From NCBI GenBank assembly GCA_963575745.1, contig CAUYUJ010014194.1:182501-246500 (forward strand): a DNA stretch of 64,000 nt. Direction: 5' to 3'. Every line of letters begins with the position of its first letter. The stretch's first letter is position 1. The DNA is from Prorocentrum cordatum. Taxonomy: Eukaryota; Sar; Dinophyceae; Prorocentrales; Prorocentraceae. A model generated the notes under the pieces. That model saw nothing but the letters and a program-made list of their open reading frames with translations, had not been told where the DNA came from and made no database searches. Positions 12,566 through 22,100 of this stretch are shown one piece after another. The position numbers and the translations under genes were made by a program.

Positions 12566-12740
12566 TGAGGAGGAGGAGGAGGAGAGAGGAGGAGATGAGG
12601 AGGAGGAGGAGGAGGAGGAGGAGGAGTAGAAGAAGGAGGAGGGAGGAGGAGGAGGAGAGGAGGAGGCGGCTAGAAACCTGCCTTTTTCCTCCTCCTCCTC
12701 CTCCTCCTCCTCCTCCTCCTCCTCCTCCTCCTCCTCCTCT
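12566..12740. repeat. Inverted microsatellite: (GGA)n then (TCC)n
   Basis: A GGA run (about 12566-12665) is followed after about 25 bp by a TCC run (12688-12738). The two are reverse complements, so the locus can fold into a long hairpin with a short loop. Confidence 0.9.
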
Positions 12741-12892
12741 TGCCTTCCCCAGTCGCCCTCGTGCGCCCCCGCACCCCGCGGCAGTTCCCCCACGAGCTCC
12801 TCGCCACCGCCGAGCGAGCGCTGGGGGACATGCCGCCCTCCGCGGAGGCGTGCGCGGTGCTGCAGGCACGGCGCGGGGCGCGGGAGGAACCT

Positions 12893-12962
12893 CGACATGG
12901 CTTGGAGATGGCTGCCCACTGGTAGTAGTGCGAGTCGTACCTTGCACGCCCGCCTCTCGAGC
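12893..12962. repeat. Unoccupied copy of the repeat that hosts the MITE at 14.9 kb
   Basis: Contains TTGGAGATGGCTGCCCA continuing directly into TGGTAGTAGTGCGAG and GTACCTTGCACG. The same two halves occur at 14921-14945 and 15145-15185, separated by the foldback element. This copy therefore looks like the empty site. Confidence 0.7.
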
Positions 12963-13180
12963 TCACCACCCACCAAACCACCCCAACCCAACCCGAAGGC
13001 CTCAATAAGCCCTCCGTTTCCAGTGTGGGGGGGGTCGGGGAGCATTGAATCATCCCGGAAAAGCAACCTAACAGCGATGTGTATAAGCATATTTGGAAGC
13101 ATTCCCCTTAAGATTGTAGAATTCTGCTGTTCTCGCAGTCGCAGTCGCATTCGCAATGACAGTCGCAGTGGCAACGGCCT

Positions 13181-13462
13181 TAGGATCCAATGGAATCCTA
13201 AGGATTCCGAGGGATTCCTAAGGCATCCTTAGGCATCCTTAGGAATCCATAGGAATCCTTAGGAAACCTTAGGAATCCTTAGGAATCCTGATTCCTAGGG
13301 ATTCCTAGGGATTCCGAAGGATTCCTGAGGAATCTTAAGGATTCCTAAGGATTCCTGAGGATGATTAACTATGCCTACGGATTCCTAAGGATGCCTACGG
13401 ATTCCTAAGGATTCCTAGGGATTCCTAGGGATTCCTAAGGATTCCTATGGATTCCTACGGAT
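13181..13462. repeat. Decamer array of AAGGATTCCT, partly inverted
   Basis: The left part (about 13215-13290) reads AGGAATCCTT and the right part (13291-13462) reads AAGGATTCCT, its reverse complement, with single-base variants. The two halves can pair with each other. Confidence 0.85.
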
Positions 13463-14352
13463 GCCTCAGCCTGCCTCAGTTTCAGCCTCAGCCTCAGCCT
13501 GCCTCGGCTTGCCTCAGCCTCAGCCTCAGCCTGCCTCGGCCTCAGCCTCAGCCTGCCTCAGCCTCAGCCTCAGCCTGCCTCGGCCTCAGCCTGCGTCAGC
13601 CTCAGCCTCAGCCTGCCTCAGCCTCAGCCTGCCTCAGCCTCAGCCTCAGCCTCAGCCTCAGCCTGCCTCGGCTTGCCTCAGCCTCAGCCTCAGCCTGCCT
13701 CGGCCTCAGCCTGCCTCGGCCTCAGCCTGCCTCAGCCTCCCCTCTCCCCCCCCCTTCCCCCCCCCCATTCAGCCTCACCTTGTCTCAGCTTCGGCCTGCC
13801 TCGGCCTCATCCTCAGCCTCAGCCTCAGCCTCTCAGCCTCAGCCTGCCTCCTCGGCCTGCCTCAGCCTCAGCCTCAGCCTCAGCCTCAGCCTCAGCCTGC
13901 CTCAGCCTCAGCCTGCCTCAGCCTCAGCCTCAGCCTGCCTCAGCCTCAGCCTCAGCCTCAGCCTCAGCCTCAGCCGCAGCCCTCAGCCTCGGCCTCAGCC
14001 TCAGCCTGCCTCAGCCTCAGCCTGTCAGCCTCAGCCTCAGCCTCAGCCTGCCTCAGCCTGCCTCAGCCTCAGCCTCAGCCTCAGCCTGCCTCAGCCTCAG
14101 CCTCAGCCTCAGCCTCAGCCTGCCTCAGCCTCAGCCTCAGCCTGTCTCAGCCTCAGCCTCAGCCTCAGCCTGCCTCAGCTGCTGCCTCAGCCTCAGCCTC
14201 AGCCTGCCTCGGCCTCAGCCTGCGTCAGCTCCAGCCTCAGCCTGCCTCAGCCTCAGCCTGCCTCAACCTCAACCTCGGCCTGCCTCGGCGTGCCTCAGCC
14301 TCAGCCTGAGCCTGCCTCGGCCTCAGCCTGCCTCGGCCTCAGCCTGCCTCAG
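13463..14352. repeat. 0.9-kb TCAGCC/TGCCTCAGCC minisatellite
   Basis: A hexamer TCAGCC is interspersed with the tetramer-extended variant TGCCTCAGCC and some CGGCCTCAGCC. All forward frames are open and encode Ser/Leu/Pro/Gln/Ala repeats, so the long open frames here are artefacts. A short C-run block interrupts the array near 13740-13770. Confidence 0.9.
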
Positions 14353-14800
14353 CTCGGGCATTCAAACTATGGCACAGGACTGGTGTTCTGGGAACACGAA
14401 GATCACGAAGTGGCCCACAGTTGGCTCCGGGCAATCAAAATATGGTACAGGAGTAGTGTTCTGGGAAGACGAAAAACACGAAGTGGCCTAGAGTTGGCTC
14501 GGGGCATTCAAAATGTGGCCTGGGAATGGTGTTCTGGGAAGACGAAGAGCACGAAGTGGCCTACAGTTGGCTCCGGGCATTCAACATGTGGCCCGGGAAG
14601 GGTGTTTTGGGAACGCGAAGAACACGAAGTGGCCTACAGTTGGCTCCGGGCATTCAACATGTGGCCTGGGAATGGTGTTCTGGGAAGACGAAGAACACGA
14701 AGTGGCCTACAGTTGGCTCCGGGCATTCAAAATGTGGCCTGGGAATGGTGTTCTGTTGGCTCCGGGCGGTCAAAATGTGGCCTGGGATAAGGTTCTGGGG
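14353..14800. repeat. 73-bp tandem repeat, six copies
   Basis: GTGTTCTGGG or a one-base variant recurs at 14383, 14456, 14529, 14602, 14675 and 14748, exactly 73 bp apart each time. Each unit also has CACGAAGTGGCC and GTTGGCTC; the last copy is truncated. As 73 is not divisible by three, successive copies are read in successive frames. Confidence 0.95.
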
Positions 14801-14945
14801 AGTCCCCGGTTTTCCCCGGCATCCCCCGGATCCTGCCCAGACCCCCCTGGGGAATAAGGATGCTCTCTTTTCTCTTTTGACCCCACTAGAAACCTATCAG
14901 TCTTCGCAGGTAAAAAACACTTGGCTTGGAGATGGCTGCCCAATG

Positions 14946-15144
14946 CGAAGGAGAAAGAAACGCATAAGCATAAACTTTTGGCGCTCCGCGCGGGTTGCTT
15001 GGATCCGCGCCTGGGCCCCCTGGCGGCGCCTCCGGCGCCGTCCCTGGCGCGCTCCGCGCGCCACGGATGGGGGGTCCAGCGCGGATCCAAGAAATCCGCG
15101 CGGAGCGCCAAAAGCTCATGTTTATGTGTTTTTTCCTTCGTCTA
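14946..15144. mobile_element. Foldback MITE-like element, copy 1
   Basis: Core terminal inverted repeats of 31 bp lie at 14980-15010 and 15079-15109 and match at 29 of 31 positions, beginning GGCGCTCCGCGCGG. A-rich outer arms extend the inverted repeat to about 14946 and 15144. CCAATG flanks both sides (14940-14945 and 15145-15150) as an apparent target duplication. The 68-bp centre is GC-rich and itself partly palindromic. There is no coding capacity, so it would be non-autonomous. A homologous copy lies at 58249-58460, and 12893-12962 looks like an unoccupied version of the target. Confidence 0.75.
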
Positions 15145-15276
15145 CCAATGGTAGTGCGAGCTGTACCTTGCACGTCCGCCTCTCGAACAGCGCCGCATCG
15201 GCCGGCTCCTCGCACCCTGGGCCTTTGGGGGCCCGGCGGGCTGGGGCGAGGCGTCGGTCCAAGGCGCTGCTGTCCT

Positions 15277-15409
15277 TGGCAGCGCTCGGGCGTGTGCATG
15301 TTTCCTTCGGCGAGGACCATCGAGGAGCATCCTTGATCCTTTGGCGGAAAAGCCACGCACGAAACCGAACAAAAACACAGGGAATGGACGTCCGAGCGAT
15401 GGCCAGTGT
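15277..15409. repeat. Dispersed repeat, copy 1 (partner 16693-16834)
   Basis: Shares TTCCTTCGGCGAGGACCATC, GAGGAGCATCCTTGA, ACACAGGGAATGGA and GTCCGAGCGATGGCCAGT with 16693-16834 in the same order and orientation. Confidence 0.85.
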
Positions 15410-15466
15410 CCTGTTCGCTCGGATGCAACTCCTGGGAGGTCAAATTCTGATGTAGCCCTGGTCCGA

Positions 15467-15545
15467 AATCCGGCTTAATCCGGCTTAATCCCGCTTGATC
15501 TGGCTTAATCCCGCTTAATCCGGCTTAATCCCGCTTAGTCCGAGG
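15467..15545. repeat. Decamer array GGCTTAATCC
   Basis: About seven tandem decamers reading GGCTTAATCC or CCGCTTAATC variants. Confidence 0.9.
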
Positions 15546-15767
15546 CCCATTCTGGCGTAACAGCTTTCAAATGGGGCTTAATCCTCCTTATTTTTTCCGA
15601 CGAAAACCTCCCAGTAGTTGCCTCCTAATGTTCGTGCTGCGGTGCCCGTGGCGGACGTCTGCAGGCACGTCCGCGGGGGCGCGCGCCGTGCCCGGGGGCG
15701 GTCCACGCAGGGGGCCCCCGGGACCGGGAGCCGCCCCCGAGGGAGGGACGGCGGGAGGTTGCCAGGA

Positions 15768-15935
15768 GGAGAAAAACCACACACAGGCGCAATTATTAAT
15801 CGTCGATTCCCCCGAAAACATGGGAAAAGATGGGCAGGGGGGGGGAAGACAGAAACCCAGAAAATATGGGAAAACATGGGGAATCCTTTTATTTTTGTGT
15901 GTATGTATTTGCGTGTTCCAGGGCCCCTTCAGGTT
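15768..15935. repeat. Dispersed repeat, copy 1 (partner 18186-18345)
   Basis: Ordered shared words with 18186-18345: AGGAG followed by GAAAAAC, ACACA, AATTAATCGTCGAT or TATTAATCGTCGAT, CCCCCG, GAAAATATGGGA, TTGTGTGTAT and CCAGGGCCCCTTCAG. The right edge in both is CAGGGCCCCTTCAG. This may be a short retroposon, but no tail or target duplication is clear. Confidence 0.8.
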
Positions 15936-16284
15936 GGGGGGGGGCCTGGGGGCCCGCGGGGGGCAGCAGAGTGGACGCGGGTCGCTGGGCAGTGCCCTCG
16001 GACCCGGTGCAGAGGAGCCCCTCCTCGATCGCCCACACGCAGGGAGGGGCCCCTCGCCGGAGTGGGCCTTGGCGCGGGCCCAGTGGGGGCTCCCCCGAGC
16101 GCCGAGCGCGATGCGACGGCAGCGTCCTGCGCGCTCGTGTCCGGTCCCCCCGCGGGCCCCCAAGGAAGCCGCGCACCAGAGGTCACGCCTGCCCAGGGCC
16201 ACTCTTGCGTGCGGCCGACGCAAGAGCATGAGGCCCTCCTCCACGGGCGAAGCCACGCGGAGCATCCGAGGGTACCCTCCCCCA

Positions 16285-16446
16285 GAATGCTCCTCCTCCT
16301 CCTCCTCCTCCTCCTCCTCCCTTCTCCTCCTTCCCTCCTCCCTCCTCCCTTCTCCTCCTTCCCTCCTCCTCCTCCTCCCTCCTCCCCCTCCCTCCCTCCC
16401 TCCCTCCCTCCCTCCCTCCCTCCCTCCCTCCCTCCCTCCCTCCCCT
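16285..16446. repeat. (TCC)n then (CTCC)n array
   Basis: TCC units (16285-16380) pass into a nearly pure CTCC tetramer run (16386-16445). Confidence 0.9.
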
Positions 16447-16692
16447 CCACATCAGGGCACCCTCCCCGAGCCGACCTCGATCTCATACCTGGGGCCGACC
16501 GCAGGCCCTCTTGGACTCGCAGACTCCAGTCCGCGTTGGGCGCCTTCCCGCTTCCATGGTCGAGCGGCTCTCCCTCGTCCCTCCTCCTCCGGGGGCGGGC
16601 GGCCGCCCAGTTGGCGTCCGACGCCCTCCGGTCTCGTGCTTCTGCCCACGTCTTCCGACCGACGGGCAACGTCGTCGGACGTGTGCGTTCAG

Positions 16693-16834
16693 TGTTGGCT
16701 TGGCATCGTTCGGACGTGTGCATTTTTCCTTCGGCGAGGACCATCGAGGAGCATCCTTGACCAACTTTGGCGAAACAAACACGCACGAAGCTGAAAAAAA
16801 ACACAGGGAATGGAAGTCCGAGCGATGGCCAGTT
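16693..16834. repeat. Dispersed repeat, copy 2 (partner 15277-15409)
   Basis: Direct partner of 15277-15409; a small indel region around AACTTTGGCG distinguishes it. Confidence 0.85.
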
Positions 16835-17399
16835 GGGGTGCGGACAGGCTTTGGATCAGCAGGGCCGGAACGGGGACGAGCCACACCGGGGGCGAAGAGG
16901 CCGGCAGCAGCTCCTGCCCCTGTGGAGCAGGATCCGCCGTCGGTGTCGCCGCGGACGAGCGCCGCCTGTCCAAGGAGCGGCCGCTGCCGGAGCTGGACGG
17001 CATCTGCATGCTGGACCATCCGTCTCCGTCTCGGGCGGTCCACAGCGGACCTCGCCCTGCGAAAGCACACCGAGCGAACATGAGTTTGCGGCGAGCGAGG
17101 TCCGAGGTCCGAGGTCCGAGGTCGACTCGGCCGTGCTGCCGCCCTTCCGCACTGCAGCGCTGGCGGCTCGACCTTGGGTGGCTCCTACTGAATGTTCGGG
17201 TGTGGTTGCACGTCGGTCGTTCAAAGTAGGTGTTCTGGGATCCCCATATCCCAATTTACTTCAAGCGCCTTCCTGCTTCAATAATCGATATGCTTTTGCT
17301 GCGTTTTGCTATTATTTGGGAGGGCCTTGACCAAAGCTACGTTATCCTTCATGTTTTTACATGCTTCTTCCGACCGACGTGTAAAGGTGCCCCTGCCCC
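16835..17399. other. No gene seen
   Basis: GC-rich sequence with several overlapping frames. A 7-bp GAGGTCC word is repeated three times near 17096-17122. Nothing recognisable. Confidence 0.4.
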
Positions 17400-18600
17400 A
17401 GAGTGCCCCTAGCTTTTCGCGCCATTTTGGAGCCCCCTGGGGCACTCTGGGCCTCATTAGGGGTGCTCTGGAGGCCGTGGAGGGCCCCGTAGGTCCTGTA
17501 ACCAGCCGCCTGTGAACCTCCTCTTCGGCTCGTCTTGAGGTTCATGGCAGGCCCTATTGAGGCCCTCTTGGGCCTTTTCTGGTTCCCTCCAGAATGCCCC
17601 GAGAGGGCCCAGGAGGTGCTATATCTAACCGGCGATTTGATACAGCACCTCCTCTGGTGCCGTTTTGCATAACGCCTTGGGAGCTTGCTGGGAGGTCCCT
17701 CGGACTTGTTTGGGGCCCCCTTGGCTCCTTCCCAAGGGCCCTCAGAGTGCCCAGGGTGCCATGCCGAATTTCCGGTTTGATATAGCATCCTCTGGTTTTG
17801 CTTGTGCCGTTCGGGGGGGCGCTCTCGAGGCTTGCTTGGCGGCTTCTTGGACGCGTTGGGGTTCTCTTGGCTCCTTCCCGAGGGCGCTCAGAGGACCCAG
17901 GACGTGCTGCCTCTGACCAGCAGGTTGATAACAGCACCTCTTGGCTCTTCTCGGGCCGTTTTTGGGGCGCGCTGGCATTGCTTGAGGGCCTCTCGGACTC
18001 GTTTGGGGCTGTCTTCGTTCCTCCCCGAGGCCTCTCAGATGGCCCAGGAGATGCTGTGTCTGCCTGGCGGTCTGGTGCAGCGCTTCTGGCTATCCTTAGG
18101 GCTCTTTTTGGGGGGCGCTCTGGGAACTCACTTGGAGGCCTCCTGGACTCTCCTTCTCGAGGGCCCCGAGAGGGCCCAGGAGGTTCAGGAGGGGAAAAAC
18201 ACACAGACACAATTAATCGTCGATCCCCCGGAAAATATGGGACAATATGGGAAGTGGGGGGGACGATAAAAACCTAGAAAATATGGGAGAAGATTGGGAA
18301 TCCTGTTCTTTGTGTGTATTTGTGTGTGTCCCAGGGCCCCTTCAGAGGTGCTATATCGAACTGGGGGGGTGATCTAGCACCCCCTATCCTTGCTCGTGCC
18401 GTTTTGGGGCCGCTTTGGGAGCTTGCTCGGAGGCTTCTTGGACTCGTTTGGGTTCCTCTTGTTTTGTGCTGGAGCGTTTCGAGAGAACGGAGCAAGTGGA
18501 GGGGACGGAGGACGACGACCACAACGACGGCAGGAGTAAGCCATCGAGGCCTTGGGGGCCTCTGGAGATTATGTTGAAGCCTTCTTGGGGTCCTTGAGGG
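17400..18600. repeat. Degenerate CTTGGG/GGCCC repeat, CTTGG orientation
   Basis: Dense words such as CTTGGGGC, GGCCCTCTTGG, GGGCCTCTC and GAGGGCCC at roughly 10-12-bp spacing. This is the degenerate family also found at 30.9-31.9, 33.2-33.8, 37.5-38.5, 38.9-39.1, 48.9-49.0, 50.1-50.3 and 53.9-55.0 kb. Open frames here translate to repeats of Pro/Arg/Gln/Glu or Trp/Gly/Leu and are artefacts. Confidence 0.8.
18186..18345. repeat. Dispersed repeat, copy 2 (partner 15768-15935)
   Basis: Same words and order as 15768-15935, embedded within the CTTGGG/GGCCC region. Confidence 0.8.
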
Positions 18601-18731
18601 GGAAGTCGCCCCCTGACCCCTTGACTTGCTGGGCCCTCTGAAAACGCTCCAAGGGTCCCACACGCGTCCCAGAAACATACAGAACGCTCCCAGGGCGCTC
18701 CAAAAGCGGCGCAAGAGGACCCAGGTCGGCC

Positions 18732-18736
18732 CATAC
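18732..18736. repeat. Target-site duplication CATAC, left
   Basis: CATAC lies immediately before the 5' LTR and is repeated exactly at 25188-25192 after the 3' LTR. Five base pairs is the usual size for Ty1/copia integration. Confidence 0.9.
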
Positions 18737-18831
18737 TGCAGGAACCCAGAGACCCCCAGCAGGTTTACTGTGAGATATCGTGCCATGGCTGATATGGCTC
18801 AAGGCAGGCATCCGAAGAAAAGATCTCGCCA
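18737..18831 (+). repeat. 5' LTR (95 bp)
   Basis: Begins TGCAGGAACC and ends ATCTCGCCA. It matches the 3' LTR at 93 of 95 positions. At 18782-18803 it resembles the dinoflagellate spliced leader: the last nine bases TGGCTCAAG are identical and about 15 of 22 positions match when aligned end to end. Confidence 0.93.
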
Positions 18832-18848
18832 TGGTAGCGGAGCCGTGG
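18832..18848 (+). other. Primer binding site, initiator-Met-tRNA-like
   Basis: TGGTAGCGGAGCC starts at the first base after the LTR. Reverse-complemented it ends GCTACCA, as expected for a tRNA 3' end. It is close to the TGGTAGCAGAGG or TGGTATCAGAGC sites that pair with eukaryotic initiator Met-tRNA, the usual copia primer. Confidence 0.8.
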
Positions 18849-19131
18849 TCCCGACCCTCCCAGTCTACGGGGTCGGGCTCCGCGGCTCCCGCTCCCGCCA
18901 GCGGCGCGGAGAGCCCCAGCAGCCTGGGGCCGGCCGCCAGTGCGGGAGCCGCAGCAGGGCCCGCCGGGCCGAGCTCCGGCGGCGGCGGCGAGTGGGAGCT
19001 CGTCGAGGTCCATCAAGGCTGGAGGAGAGTGGCGAGGCAGCTACGCAAGCTGTTCAGGCTGAGGAGGACCTGGGCAGCGCTGGGCCAGCACCCGAAGGAT
19101 TTCTCGAAGCTGCGCGCGAACCGCCGCTGAG
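18849..19131 (+). other. Copia leader before gag
   Basis: About 280 bp between primer site and the chosen gag ATG. Two other frames are open here (one ends at the TGA just before 19132), so an upstream or N-terminal Gag extension in another frame cannot be excluded. I chose ATG 19132 because the peptide from there is a clean coiled-coil-like Gag N-terminus. Confidence 0.5.
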
Positions 19132-22100
19132 ATGGCGGAGGAGCGCGTGCAGGCTCTAGAGCAGCAGATGATGGCGCTGGCCCAGGAGCTGCAGAACCGC
19201 CAGCAGAGGGAGAACGATCTCACGGCCGAGGTGCAGCGGCTCGGCCGTGTGGCCGAGGCTAGACCACGGGTGGACGGGCCTGTGCTACAGCCTCGAGCCG
19301 AGTCGCTCGTGGACACTCGCACGCTGGGCAAGCCAGACGTGTTCACGGGCGAGGAGCATAAGTGGAACGATCGGAAGGTGATCTTCAAGGCGTACTGTGG
19401 CGTCGTGAACGCCGACTTGCTGGCAGGGATGCGACTGGCAGAGAGCGCTGACGAGGCCTCAGTTCAGAACGATGACTTCCTCGAGGAGAATATGAGGCAG
19501 GCCTCGCAGCAGCTGTACTACATCTTGCTCCTCCTCTGCCGGCAGCACCCCGTGACGACGATCGTGAACGCTGGCGAGAATGAGGGCTTCCAGGCTTGGC
19601 GCAAGCTGGTCGAATACTACGAACCGAATGCGAGGTCCCGCATCGCGGGGCAGCTGCCGAACCTCCTGAACTTCTCGTTCACTGGCGATGTCGAGGACCG
19701 GCTGGCGCTGTTCGAGCGAGAGCTCCTCAGGTACGAGCAGAGGAGCGGCGAGGCCATCACAGCCTCTATGAGGATCGGCATCGTCCTTCGGCAGCTTGAG
19801 GAAGACCCTCTACGCCAGCACCTCTTGCTCAATGCGACCAGGCTGGTGGAGTGGCAGGATCTCCGACGTGAGGTCACCGACATCCGCCGTGCCCAGAGCG
19901 CCATCGCCCCGGTGCCCGTGCCCATGGACCTGAGTGCGTTCACCAAGGGTGACGGCAAGGGCAGGCTCATGGGCGACGGCAAGGGCAAGAGCAAGTCCAG
20001 TGGCAAGGGCAAGAGCAAGGGCGACAGCAAGGGCAAGTCCAAATCCGACGGCAAGAGCAAGACCGGCAGCAAGTCACAGGGTCAGCAGCTCGGGCCACTC
20101 TGCTGGGGCTGCGGCGGTCGCGGCCACACCCAGCGTGAATGCCCGAGCAAGCACAGGGGGACGTTGGCGAGCATGGAGCAGACGCTGGTTCGCATCAACG
20201 CCTCCCAGTCGACGAGTACGACCGTGCCGTCGGCGGCCAGCTCTATCTCGACGGCTGCGACTACGAGGCTGAGTCCGGCGACGGCGATGTCCGGCACGAG
20301 CTCTCGACAGGTCGCAGCAGTCTACCTGAGCGACGCGGACGAGCAGGTCAGCTACCCGTTCGCGAACCTCCACTCCCTCAGCATCTACGACCCGGGGCCG
20401 GACAAGGCGGACGTGGTCGACTCTGCGACCAGCGCGGCCTTGGACCTGAACATGATCCACGGCAACTCGGATGCGGAGGAGGTCGAGCTCAACGGCATCT
20501 TGCGTGTGGGCATCGACTCGTGCGCGGCGGCATCGGTGCTGCCGCGTGGCTCGTGTGCGGACTACCCGGTGCACGAGGGCGGCCAGGCGATCTCGTACAA
20601 GACCGCCTCTGGCCACTACGTGAACGACGAGGGCGAGAAGATCCTCGTGGGGACGATGCCTGGGGCATCCCAGGCACGCGCTGCCAAGTTCAGGGTGGCG
20701 GACATCAGCAAGCCGTCGCTGAGCGTCGCGGAGATGGTCGACTCTGGCCATCGGCTCGTCTTCGACTCGGAGGGCGGGCAGGACATTAGCAACGCGTACC
20801 ACAAGACCAGCGGAGACGTTGTCAAGTTCTGCCGCAGGAACAAGGTCTACGAGATGGATATGCACGTCGACCCGTACGTGCCGGAGGTCTGCCCGGTCGA
20901 GGTGGCAGGCCACGAGCCTCCCGAGGGTGAAGCCGGCCAGCCAGGCGCGGCTCACGAGGAGGTCGCGGAGGGCCCGCCGGCACGGCCGGCGAGGGCGCCC
21001 GCGGCGCCGACGGCGGCCGAGCGAGCCGCGCATGAGGTGCTGCACGAGCCCTACAGGGCATGGTGCCGGGAGTGCGTCTCCGGCAGAGGCCTGTCCGCAG
21101 GCCGTCAGACGAAGGACCACCAGGAGTCGGCGCTCGCGGTGGTTGGCATCGACTACGGCTACCTCGGTGAACGAGAGGACGCCACGCCGCTGCTGATCGG
21201 GGAAGATTCGAAGCAGCGTTGGTTCCACGCGTCGGTGGTTCCATCTAAGGGGACGCAGCATCCCTGGCCGGCAAAGTCGTGGTCCATGAGGCTGGCATCG
21301 GCTGGCCACAAGCGCTTCGTCTTCCGCCCAGACGGCGAGGCGCCGCTCGTCGCCCTGAAGACCCGCATCGGGGCCAAGCTCAAGGAGGAGTATGGCATCG
21401 AGACGGTGCCCGAGGAGAGCGCGGTCGGCGACTCTCAGGGCAACGGCCTGGCCGAGCACGCGGTGCGCGAGGTCAAGGTCAAGGTGAGGACGGTGCGGGC
21501 GCAGGTGGACGACCTACACGGCGTGGGCATTGGCGTCGAGCACCCAGTGACCCCGTGGATGGTCGAGTTCGCAGCCATGTCCATCAACCTGGGCAGGCGG
21601 GGCGCTGACGGCCGCGCGGCTTGGGAGCTTCGTCACGGCCGCCCCTTCAACAAGGACCTGGCTTGCTTCTCGGAGAAGGTCCTGTATCTCCCAGGGGGCA
21701 AGCGCAAGGCCGGGATCGAGGACAAGTTCCTCGCTGGGCTCTACCTGGGGCCCACGCTTCGGACGGACGAGGTCTACATTGGCACGGAGTTGGGCGCACT
21801 ACGGGCCAGGACCTTCAAGCGGTTGACGGTCGAGCAGCGGGCCGATAAGGACCTGCTGAACAGCCTCGTGGGGAAGCCGTGGGCGCCGGTGCCGACGGAC
21901 GTAGAGGTGGACGAAGTGCCGGTGGCCATCGAGATCCGAGCGCCGGCGCCAGCGCCGGTCGCGCTTGTGGGCGGACCTCTGGCGCCCATCCCTGAGGCTG
22001 GGGACCTCCCGCCCCGGGCTCTCCGAGTCGGGCGACCACCGGCAGGACCGCGGGCCGTCTACATCAGGAAGGACGTCGAGATCGCGAAGTACGGGCTCTC

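Noticed and set aside
13447-14790. 447-codon frame across the TCAGCC array and the 73-bp repeats
   Set aside because: It is simply one of three open frames through tandem repeats and crosses the boundary between two unrelated arrays.
17554-18210. Pro/Arg/Gln-rich minus-strand frames
   Set aside because: They translate the CTTGGG/GGCCC repeat; the same peptides recur wherever the array occurs.
20074-21459. 461-codon minus-strand frame inside the copia element
   Set aside because: It is antisense to the well-supported Gag-protease-integrase frame and has no motif of its own.
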